From Thermoanaerobaculia bacterium (GTDB lineage: Bacteria > Acidobacteriota > Thermoanaerobaculia > UBA5066 > DATFVB01): DNA of 32,285 bases. The stretch lies in the NCBI GenBank assembly GCA_035260525.1, contig DATFVB010000368.1, forward strand, positions 1 to 32,285, given 5' to 3'. Both the position numbers and the translations under genes were made by a program. Shown here piece by piece: positions 7,650 to 14,894 of this stretch (position 1 is its first letter; each line of letters begins with the position of its first letter). The notes beneath the pieces are model-generated. The model was not told the origin of the DNA and made no database searches. It saw only the letters and a program-made list of their open reading frames with translations.

Positions 7650-8543
7650 ATGCTGACGCTGTCTCCCGCCGACGGGGAGGTCCGGCCCGGCGAGCCGCTC
7701 TCCGGTCACACGACGCTCCGGATCGGGGGGCCGGCCGAGTGCTTCGTCGCCGCCCGGACGGCCGAGGGGCTCGCCGCGGCGCTCCGGGCGGCGCGATCGG
7801 AAGGGAAGCCCTTCCGGATCCTGGGCAAGGGCTCGAACGTCCTCGTTTCCGACGACGGCGTCGCCGGCTGCGTCGTCGTCCTCGAGGGGGATTTCCTGGC
7901 GGTCGAAATCGAGGGCGACCGCCTCGCCGCCGGGGCCGGCGCGTCGCTGGGAGGCGTCTGCGCGAAGGCGGCGCGCGCGGGGCTGTCGGGGCTCGAGCCG
8001 ATCTCGGGGATTCCCTCCTCGATCGGCGGCGCGGTGCGCATCAACGCCGGCGCCTACGGCGGCGAGATATTCGACGTGCTCGAGAGCGTGAGCCTCGTTT
8101 CTCCCGACGGCGCCGTCGAGGAGCGGCCGGCGGCCGCGATCGCGCACGGATACCGGTGGACGGCGCTCGTCGACTCGGGCGAGATCGTCTGCCGGGCGGC
8201 GATGCGGCTCCGCCGGGCGACGCGAGAGGAGATCGAGGGCAAGACCCGCGAAGTGACCGAGAAGCGCCGCGGCGCGCTCCCGCCGCAGGCGAACGCCGGG
8301 AGCATTTTCAAGAATCCGCCGGGGCGATTCGCGGGTAAACTGCTGGAAGATTGCGGCCTGAAGGGCGTCGAGCGCGGGGACGCCGAGATCTCCCCGCGGC
8401 ACGCCAACGTCATCGTCAACAGGGGCGCGGCGCGGGCGGCCGACGTCCTGGAGCTGATGCGGCTGATGCGCCGGAGCGTCGAGGAGAAGTTCGGGGTCGA
8501 GCTCGAGCCCGAGGTCGAGCTGGTCGGGCTGCCGTGGCCGTGA
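7650..8543 (+). CDS. murB: UDP-N-acetylenolpyruvoylglucosamine reductase
   Basis: 297 residues. MurB reduces the enolpyruvyl group of UDP-GlcNAc-enolpyruvate with NADPH and FAD, making UDP-N-acetylmuramate for peptidoglycan. Visible markers are SGHTTLRIGGPAE (FAD domain entry), ILGKGSNVLVSD, the FAD pyrophosphate loop GIPSSIGGAVRINAGAYGGE, and NAGSIFKNPPG with the catalytic Ser. ISPRHANVIVN follows in the C-terminal substrate domain. The short form without an inserted loop suggests a type II MurB. ATG 7650 follows vapC by five bases. Its last four bases overlap the next start (GTGA). Confidence 0.96.
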   Translation: MLTLSPADGEVRPGEPLSGHTTLRIGGPAECFVAARTAEGLAAALRAARSEGKPFRILGKGSNVLVSDDGVAGCVVVLEGDFLAVEIEGDRLAAGAGASLGGVCAKAARAGLSGLEPISGIPSSIGGAVRINAGAYGGEIFDVLESVSLVSPDGAVEERPAAAIAHGYRWTALVDSGEIVCRAAMRLRRATREEIEGKTREVTEKRRGALPPQANAGSIFKNPPGRFAGKLLEDCGLKGVERGDAEISPRHANVIVNRGAARAADVLELMRLMRRSVEEKFGVELEPEVELVGLPWP

Positions 8544-9508
8544 CGTTTCGCGCGGTCCTCCTCGCGGGCGGCGCGGGGACGCGTCTCTGGCCGCTTTCGA
8601 CGGAAGCCGAGCCGAAGCAGTTCCTCCGCCTCTGGGGGACGACGAGCCTCCTCCAGGATGCATGGCGGCGCGTCCGGCCCGCCGCCTCGCGCGTCTGCGT
8701 GGCGACCGCGGAGCGCTATGCGGCGCGAACCCGCGAGGAGCTCCCCGACCTTCCGCCCGGCGACCTCCTCCTCGAGCCCTCCCGCCGCAACACGGCGGCC
8801 GCGATCGTCCGCGCGGCCGTCGTCCTCGGCCGCGAGAGCGACGAGCCGGTCGTCTTCCTCCCCGCGGACCAGACCGTCGCCGACCCCGAGGCGTTCGCAG
8901 GATGCCTGGCGCAGGCGGCCGCGGCGGCCGCGGCCGAGCCCGTGATCGCCCTCCTCGGGGTGCGGCCCGAACGGGCCGAGACGGAATACGGTTACGTCGA
9001 GGTGGAGGCCGGAACCGGTCCCCGTCGGGTCAGGCGCTTCGTCGAGAAGCCCTCGCGGGAAGCCGCCGAAGCCTACCTGCGCGGGGGGAATCTCCTCTGG
9101 AACGCGGGGATCTTCGCGTTCCGCCCCTCCTCGGGGATCGCGGCGTCGGCGGCCGCCGCGCCGGAATTGCTGGAGGCCTGCCGCCGTTATGTCGAGCGTC
9201 CCTCGGCCGAGGCCTGGGACCGGATCCCGGCGATTTCTTTCGATTATGCGGTGATGGAGAAGAGCAGCGACGCGATCTGTGTCCCGTGCGATGCGGGGTG
9301 GAACGACGTGGGCTCGTATCGCGCGCTCCGCGAGCTCAAGGGGATGGACGCCGCCGGCAACCTGGTGATTTCCGACCGGCCCGTCGTCGTCGAGGGCGTG
9401 CGCGACTCGATCGTCGCGGTCTCGGCCGCCGGAGCGCTCGTCTTCCCGTTCGCTCGCGAGAGCGAGCTCCGCGGACGGATCGCCGGCGCGGCGGGAGAGG
9501 GGAAATGA
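8540..9508 (+). CDS. manC: Mannose-1-phosphate guanylyltransferase
   Basis: About 322 residues, the single nucleotidyltransferase domain without the C-terminal isomerase part of bifunctional AlgA/ManC. It makes GDP-mannose from mannose-1-phosphate and GTP, for polysaccharide or glycan synthesis. Motifs are VLLAGGAGTRLWPLS and PKQFLRL (signature and pyrophosphate loop), NTAAAIVRAA, FLPADQTV, TEYGYVEVE, VEKPSREAAEAYL, GGNLLWNAGIFAF, and AGWNDVGSYRAL near the end. GTG 8540 gives a four-base overlap with murB; GTG 8534, two codons earlier, is also possible. It overlaps moxR downstream by four bases. Confidence 0.9.
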   Translation: MTFRAVLLAGGAGTRLWPLSTEAEPKQFLRLWGTTSLLQDAWRRVRPAASRVCVATAERYAARTREELPDLPPGDLLLEPSRRNTAAAIVRAAVVLGRESDEPVVFLPADQTVADPEAFAGCLAQAAAAAAAEPVIALLGVRPERAETEYGYVEVEAGTGPRRVRRFVEKPSREAAEAYLRGGNLLWNAGIFAFRPSSGIAASAAAAPELLEACRRYVERPSAEAWDRIPAISFDYAVMEKSSDAICVPCDAGWNDVGSYRALRELKGMDAAGNLVISDRPVVVEGVRDSIVAVSAAGALVFPFARESELRGRIAGAAGEGK

Positions 9509-10434
9509 GCGCCTCGCTCGACCGCCTGCGGGAGACCGTCGGCCGCGTCTTCCGGGGAAATCCCGACGCGATCGACCTCGTCCTGATCGCGATCCTGTCG
9601 CGCGGGCACGTGCTGATCGAGGACGTGCCGGGCGTCGGGAAGACGACGCTCGCCCGCGCGATCGGAAAAGCGCTGGACTTGAAGTTCACCCGGATCCAGT
9701 TCACGAGCGACACGCTTCCCGCCGACGTGCTCGGGGTCTCGATCTACAACGCCTCGGCGAACCGCTTCGTCTTCCACCCGGGGCCGATCTTCGGCAACGT
9801 CGTGCTCGCCGACGAGATCAACCGGGCGACGCCGAAGACCCAGTCGGCCCTCCTTCAGGCGATGAACGAAGGGCGCGTGTCCACCGACGAAGGGACGCTC
9901 GACCTGCCGGCCCCGTTCGTCGTGATCGCGACGCAGAACCCGGTCGAGTACCTCGGGACCTACCCCCTTCCCGAGTCGCAGCTCGACCGCTTCTTCCTGC
10001 GCCTGTCGCTGGGATATCCGCCCGCGCGCGAGGAGAAGGACCTGCTCCAGAGCGGCGGCGCGGAGCGGACCCTCGACTCGGTCGAGCCGGTGCTCGAGCC
10101 CGCGGACCTCCTCGCGCTGCAGGCACGGGTCGAAGGGGTGCGCGTGTCGGACAAGCTCCTCGACTACGTCTACGCGTTGATCGAGGCCACCCGGCGCCGG
10201 TCCGACCTGCGCCTGCCGGTCTCGACGCGCGGGGCGCAGGCGTTCTACCGGGCGATCCAGGCGCGGGCGCTCGTGGCGGGACGGGACTTCGCGCTCCCCG
10301 AAGACGCGCAGGCGGTCGCCGAGCCGGTGCTCTCGCACCGGATCCTCTCGATCTCCTCGGACGGATTCGGGACCGGTCCGCGCGAGCGCGAAGTGATCAA
10401 GACGATCCTCGGGGAAGTGCCGGTCCCGGTATGA
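9505..10434 (+). CDS. MoxR-family AAA+ ATPase
   Basis: 309 residues. It has Walker A DVPGVGKTTLA, Walker B VVLADEINRATPKTQSALLQAM and the sensor-1 motif VIATQNPVEYLGTYPLPESQLDRF, the classic MoxR signature. C-terminal helical lid about residues 210-309. MoxR proteins are chaperone-like ATPases that usually act with a DUF58/VWA partner to assemble or activate a client. Here DUF58 and a transglutaminase follow, the common moxR-DUF58-tgpA order. ATG 9505 overlaps the preceding stop (ATGA) and is preceded by GAGAGGGG. A 209-base repeat element separates it from DUF58, which is unusual for this cassette. Confidence 0.95.
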   Translation: MSASLDRLRETVGRVFRGNPDAIDLVLIAILSRGHVLIEDVPGVGKTTLARAIGKALDLKFTRIQFTSDTLPADVLGVSIYNASANRFVFHPGPIFGNVVLADEINRATPKTQSALLQAMNEGRVSTDEGTLDLPAPFVVIATQNPVEYLGTYPLPESQLDRFFLRLSLGYPPAREEKDLLQSGGAERTLDSVEPVLEPADLLALQARVEGVRVSDKLLDYVYALIEATRRRSDLRLPVSTRGAQAFYRAIQARALVAGRDFALPEDAQAVAEPVLSHRILSISSDGFGTGPREREVIKTILGEVPVPV

Positions 10435-10640
10435 GAAAAAAATCCGAAATCCGAATATCGAAACGCGAAACAAATTCGAAATTCGAATGTTCGAAAGTCG
10501 AAACAGCGGCCTAGGCGCGCTTCTTCTTTCGAAGCGGGCGCGACCGGACCAGGTTTTTCGGTGCCGCCATTTTCGGATTTCGGATTTCGAACATTCGGAT
10601 TTGTTTCGGATTTCGAATTTCGTGCTTCGAATTTCTCTCC
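10435..10640. repeat. AT-rich imperfect palindromic repeat (MITE-like) between moxR and DUF58
   Basis: The gap is markedly AT-richer than its neighbours and made of repeated TTCGAA/ATCCGAA words. The arms pair across the element: CGAATGTTCGAAA (10484-10496) matches its complement at 10585-10597, and CGAAACAAAT (10466-10475) matches 10599-10608. A GC-richer core of about 60 bases lies between. The arms read as Asn-Pro-Lys/Arg-Asn-Ser-rich words when translated, as seen in interspersed bacterial repeats. No transposase is present. It may be a non-autonomous element or an mRNA processing structure. Confidence 0.7.
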
Positions 10641-10643
10641 TCT

Positions 10644-11645
10644 ATGTCTGATCGCCCCATCACCCCCCTCATCCCGCGCTGGCACATCCGCATCACGAAC
10701 TTCGGGCTGGGCTACATCCTGATGACGCTGCTGGTCGCGATCGCCGCCACGAACACGGCCAACAACGGGCTCTACACGGTGCTCGCCGGGCTGCTCGCCG
10801 GCATGATCGTCTCCGGGGTCGTGTCGCGGCGGAACCTGCGGGCCGTGCGGTGCACGGTCGAGGCCAACGGCGAGATCTTCGCGGGACGCCCGGCGTGGAT
10901 CGCGGTGACGGTGAAGAACGCGTCGGGGGCTTTCACCGCGCAGGGAGTCTGGTTCCTGCACGAGGCCCTTCCCGGTCCCCTCTACGTCGCGCCGCTCCCT
11001 CCGGGCGCGGAGCGCCGTTACACCCTCGAGGCGGTGTTCCCGCGGCGCGGCGTCTTCGCGGGCGGGGACGCCGGCCTGATGAGCCGGTTCCCCGTCGGCC
11101 TCTTCCGCAAGTACCGGGGCGCTTCGTGGCCGAAGCCGATCGTGGTCTATCCCGACCCGGCCCGCGGCGCGAGGCGCCCGGAGGCTCCGGAGTCCTCCGG
11201 CGGGGCGACGTCGCCGGCGAGCCGGCGGGGATTCGGCCCGGAGGTGCGGACGCTGCGCGAATTCGTCTCGGGCGACGACGTGCGAGACCTGCACTGGAAG
11301 CAGTCGGCGCGGCTGCAGAAGTGGATCGTCCGGGAGCGGCGCGACGAGCGTTCGCGGCGCGTCGTGTTCGCGGTCGACAACGCGGTCGCGGATCCGCTCG
11401 ACCCGGCGGCGGTCGCCGCGGTGGAGCGCGCGATCGCGGCGACCGCGGGGGAGGCGCTCGCGCTCGTCGAAGCGGGAGGAGAGGCGGGTCTCGCCGCGCG
11501 CGGCGTCTCGGTCGCGCCGGCCGGCGGGGCCGGGCAGCGGCGTCGAATCCTGGAGGCGCTCGCCCGGCTCGAGATCCTTCCTTTCGCGGCGGCGCCCGCG
11601 TTTCCGCCCCCGCGGCCGGGAGAGCGCCGGGAGGTCGCCGCGTGA
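10644..11645 (+). CDS. DUF58 domain protein
   Basis: 333 residues. Two hydrophobic segments near residues 22-58 anchor it in the inner membrane. A beta-rich domain follows, then the DUF58 signature LREFVSGDDVRDLHWKQSAR at about 205-225 and a VWA-like remainder (VVFAVDNAVADPLDP). DUF58 proteins accompany MoxR ATPases and transglutaminases and are thought to be their membrane adaptor or client. The start at ATG 10644 comes right after the palindromic element and has no Shine-Dalgarno, unlike most genes of this run. The last four bases overlap the next gene (GTGA), so the two are probably translationally coupled. Confidence 0.92.
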   Translation: MSDRPITPLIPRWHIRITNFGLGYILMTLLVAIAATNTANNGLYTVLAGLLAGMIVSGVVSRRNLRAVRCTVEANGEIFAGRPAWIAVTVKNASGAFTAQGVWFLHEALPGPLYVAPLPPGAERRYTLEAVFPRRGVFAGGDAGLMSRFPVGLFRKYRGASWPKPIVVYPDPARGARRPEAPESSGGATSPASRRGFGPEVRTLREFVSGDDVRDLHWKQSARLQKWIVRERRDERSRRVVFAVDNAVADPLDPAAVAAVERAIAATAGEALALVEAGGEAGLAARGVSVAPAGGAGQRRRILEALARLEILPFAAAPAFPPPRPGERREVAA

Positions 11646-14600
11646 GCGAGCCCTGGTCGAAGCCGCTCCGGGCCGTCCATCAGCGCGCCCTGCTTCCGCT
11701 CGCCGTTCTCGCGCCCGCCGCCCTGCCGTGGACCGGCGCCGCCTCGTTCGCCGCCGTCGGCGTGTATGAGGCGCTCCTCGCGGCCGCCTGGATCCGCGCC
11801 CGGCGCGGCCGGCCGCTCTCGCTCTCCAACGCGGCGCTGAACGTCCTCGCGCTCGCCTACGTCGCCTGGTTCTTCCTCGCGGCCCGGGCGCTCCACGCCG
11901 GCCTCGTGCGGACCGCGTCGAACCTCCTCCTCTTCACGGCCGCGGCCAAGCTCGTCTCGCTCAAGAACCGGCGCGAGGAGAACCTGACGCTCCTCCTCTG
12001 CTTCTTCCTCGCGCTCGACTCGGCCTCGACCTCGACGCACGTCGTCTCGCTCGCGTTCCTCGCCGTCCTCGCCGCCGTCGGGTTCCGGACGCTCGCGCGG
12101 CTCGCCGTCCTCGCCGACTTCGACCGCGCCCCGCCGGAGAGCGCCCTCGGGAGGCTCCCGACGTGGGGGGTGGCGGCCGGATCGGTCGCGGCGACGGCGC
12201 TCGTCTCGGTCCCGCTCTTCATGGCGTTTCCGCGCCTGCAGAGCCCGTTCGCCGTCGCGCCGATCCCGAAGATGGCCGCCGACGGGTCGTTCTTCACGTC
12301 CGACCGGGTCGATCTCGAGTCGTTCTCGTCGACCAAGCACAGCGACCGGATCCTCCTCCGCGTCCAGACGCCCGACGGCGAGCTCCCCGATCCGCTCCGG
12401 CTCCGCGAGGCGACGTTCAACCGGTATCGGAGGGGGCACTGGGTGCGGGAAGGGATGGTCTCCTCGCGGCTGCGGGAGAGCGGCGACGGGAGGGTCGAGC
12501 TGCCGCCGCAGTACGCCACGGCCGTCCCGTCGAAGACCCCGCGGCCCAGGCGGACGCTCTCGATCGAGACGTCGTCGTTCACGCCGGGGTTCCTGTTCGT
12601 TCCCTACGGCACGACGGCGATCGCGTCGGCCGGCACGGCCCTCGCGATCTCGTCCGACGCGACGATCACGTACTCGGGGGCGCCGAGCGACCGCCGGTAC
12701 GCCGCCGAATACGTCCTGCAGGCGGACGGAGCCGGGCCGGGAAGGACGTCGGTTCCGCTCCACGACGTGCCGCCGGAGGTCGCGGTGCTGACGCGCCGGA
12801 TCGTGGCCGGCGCCTCGACGCCGGAAGAGATCGCCTCGCGCCTCCTCGCCTATCTCGGACGCGGGTTCACGTACCGCGTCGACGTTCCCGAAGCGGTCGG
12901 CGATCCGGTCGTCGACTTCCTGACGCGCACCCGCGCCGGGCACTGCGAGTACTTCGCGAGCGCGCTCGCGCTCATGATGCGCTCGGCCGGGATCCCCGCG
13001 CGCCTGGCGACCGGCTCGCTCGGCGGCGAGGTGGGTCCGCTGACGAGCGAGATCCTCGTGCGCGGCGAGAACCTGCACGCGTGGGTGGAGGCGAGCCTCG
13101 ACGGGGAGCGCTTCCGCGTCTTCGACCCGACTCCGCCCGAGGGGCGTCCGAGGATCGTCACGGTGTCGCTCTGGAGGCGGCTCGCCGAGCTCGGCAACGA
13201 GGTCGAGTACTTCTACGACCGGAACGTCCTGGGGTTCAGCACGCTCGAGCAGGTGCAGCTGGTCGAAGCGGCCCGCGAGGCCGCGCTGCGGATGGAGAAC
13301 GCCGCCGCGAGAGCCGGCGCCCTGGCGCGCGTTCACCGCAGCCGGGCGGCCGCCGCTGCGGCGCTTGCGCTCGCGGCCGCGGCGTTCCTGCGGCTCGCCC
13401 GACGGCGCCGGCGGGTGCCGCCGGCCACGCGCGCCTATCTGCGCATCCGCCGGCTCCACGCTCGCCGCTTCGGGCCTCTCCCCGAGTCGGCCCCCTCCGG
13501 CGCGGTCATCCGCGGCTTCGCGCGGGCCGGCCGGGGCGCGGGAGTGGCCGCCCGGAAAATCGTCGAAACCTACCGGGCCGAGGCATTCGGGGACGCGCCG
13601 CCCGACGTCGAGACCGTGCGCGAGATCCGGCGGCTCGTGCGCGCGCTCAAGAAAGCCTCGGCCGCGGCCGCCGCCGTCCTGATCCTGCTCGCGGCCTCGC
13701 CCGGCGCCGCGCGCGCCGCCGATCCGGCGGTTTCGCAGGACGCGCGGCGGCAGGACCTCGCGGGACTCCAGGCGCGCGTCGAGGAGTCGCGGCGGCGCCT
13801 CGCGGAGGCGGAGAAGAAGACCGCTTCCCTCCGGCAGGAGGTCGAGGCGCTCGACCTGCGCCTCGAGCTGGCGCAGCGGCAACGGGAGCTCATCGCCGCG
13901 CGGCGAGACGACCTCGCGCGGCGCTCGAGCTCGCTCGGGGCCGATCTCGAGTCCGCGCGCGCCGCGCGCGCCCGGTCGGCCGATTCGCTGCGCGCGCGCG
14001 TCCTCCTCCTGTCGCGCCTGGGCCGGTTCGGCTATCTGAGGCTGCTCCTCGCCGCGCGGGGGACGACGGAGGTGTTCGCCGCGATGCGCACGCTCGACGC
14101 GATGGCGCAGACCGACGCGCGCGAGCTCGCGCGGTTCACCGACGCGGGGCGGCGGCTCGAGACCGACCTCCGGTCGCAGAACGACCTGCGGAAGGAGACC
14201 GAACAGCTCCTCGCGCAGGACCGGGAGGAGGAGAGGCGGATCGCGGCCGGGAAGAGCGAGCGGATGCGGCTGCTGGCGCAGTCCAGGAGCGAGACCGTCG
14301 CGACGCGGCGGGAGGTCTCCGAGCTCTCGGAGAAGGCGCAGAAGCTCGAGGCGCTCCTCGACCTCCTGGCGAAAGGAGAGTCGACGACGATCGGCTCTCC
14401 GCGGCCGTGGCGCGGCGTGCTCGACTGGCCCGTCCGCGGGACGATCGCCGTCACGTTCGGACGGCATCGCCACCCGAAATTCGACGCATGGACCGTCTCG
14501 AACGGCGTCGAGATCGCGGCGCCCGACGGAACGCCCGTCGCGGCCGTCTACGGAGGGCGGGTCGTGTTCGCCCGCTGGTTCGCCGACTACGGCAACATGG

Positions 14601-14797
14601 CGGTGATCGACCACGGCGACGAGGTGCTCACCCTCTACGCGCGCCTGCGGTCGATCCTGGTCCGCGTCGGCGACGTCGTCTCGACGGGGGACAAGGTGGG
14701 TCTCGTCGGCATCGGTCCCGGGGAGACGGAACCGTCCCTCTACTTCGAGGTCCGCGACCACCAGAAGGCCTCCGACCCGATGACGTGGCTCCGGTAG
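11642..14797 (+). CDS. Fusion: TgpA-type membrane transglutaminase + EnvC-type amidase activator
   Basis: One open frame of 1051 residues. Residues about 10-200 hold several membrane helices (DUF3488 type). A periplasmic transglutaminase-like domain carries an intact triad: C435 in GHCEYFASA, H479 in NLHAWVEA, D495 in VFDPTPPE. A further helix (about 567-585) leads to a basic, presumably cytoplasmic tail. A signal-like helix (about 670-695, KKASAAAAAVLILLAAS) is followed by a long coiled coil (about 700-915). The end is a LytM/M23 domain (about 920-1051) finishing PSLYFEVRDHQ, close to EnvC. The M23 metal ligands are replaced (SNGVEI, YARL, SLYFE), as in EnvC itself, so it should activate amidases rather than cut. 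An internal in-frame GTG at 13637 could start a separate EnvC with its own signal peptide. No stop separates the parts. It overlaps DUF58 by four bases. Confidence 0.85.
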   Translation: MSEPWSKPLRAVHQRALLPLAVLAPAALPWTGAASFAAVGVYEALLAAAWIRARRGRPLSLSNAALNVLALAYVAWFFLAARALHAGLVRTASNLLLFTAAAKLVSLKNRREENLTLLLCFFLALDSASTSTHVVSLAFLAVLAAVGFRTLARLAVLADFDRAPPESALGRLPTWGVAAGSVAATALVSVPLFMAFPRLQSPFAVAPIPKMAADGSFFTSDRVDLESFSSTKHSDRILLRVQTPDGELPDPLRLREATFNRYRRGHWVREGMVSSRLRESGDGRVELPPQYATAVPSKTPRPRRTLSIETSSFTPGFLFVPYGTTAIASAGTALAISSDATITYSGAPSDRRYAAEYVLQADGAGPGRTSVPLHDVPPEVAVLTRRIVAGASTPEEIASRLLAYLGRGFTYRVDVPEAVGDPVVDFLTRTRAGHCEYFASALALMMRSAGIPARLATGSLGGEVGPLTSEILVRGENLHAWVEASLDGERFRVFDPTPPEGRPRIVTVSLWRRLAELGNEVEYFYDRNVLGFSTLEQVQLVEAAREAALRMENAAARAGALARVHRSRAAAAAALALAAAAFLRLARRRRRVPPATRAYLRIRRLHARRFGPLPESAPSGAVIRGFARAGRGAGVAARKIVETYRAEAFGDAPPDVETVREIRRLVRALKKASAAAAAVLILLAASPGAARAADPAVSQDARRQDLAGLQARVEESRRRLAEAEKKTASLRQEVEALDLRLELAQRQRELIAARRDDLARRSSSLGADLESARAARARSADSLRARVLLLSRLGRFGYLRLLLAARGTTEVFAAMRTLDAMAQTDARELARFTDAGRRLETDLRSQNDLRKETEQLLAQDREEERRIAAGKSERMRLLAQSRSETVATRREVSELSEKAQKLEALLDLLAKGESTTIGSPRPWRGVLDWPVRGTIAVTFGRHRHPKFDAWTVSNGVEIAAPDGTPVAAVYGGRVVFARWFADYGNMAVIDHGDEVLTLYARLRSILVRVGDVVSTGDKVGLVGIGPGETEPSLYFEVRDHQKASDPMTWLR

Positions 14798-14881
14798 ACG
14801 GGAGCGCGGCTCGCGCCGCCTGACGCCACCGGAACAAAGCCGAGCGGAGATCTGTTGAAAGCCGCATGACGGTGCCGATGG

Positions 14882-14887
14882 TAGAAT
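14882..14887 (+). promoter_or_regulatory. -10-like TAGAAT just before the S41 gene
   Basis: TAGAAT seven bases ahead of ATG 14895, with no Shine-Dalgarno. TTGAAA at 14855-14860 is 21 bases upstream, too far for a standard -35. Consistent with a leaderless internal promoter. Confidence 0.4.
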
Positions 14888-14894
14888 TTCCGCG

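Noticed and set aside
10850-11641. Upstream extension of the fusion frame inside DUF58
   Set aside because: Overlaps DUF58 in another frame and reads as low-complexity Arg/Gly. The GTG at 11642 with GTGA overlap is the natural start.
14400-14797. Active M23 endopeptidase
   Set aside because: The His and Asp metal ligands of LytM are replaced and the end matches EnvC-type activators, so catalysis is not expected.
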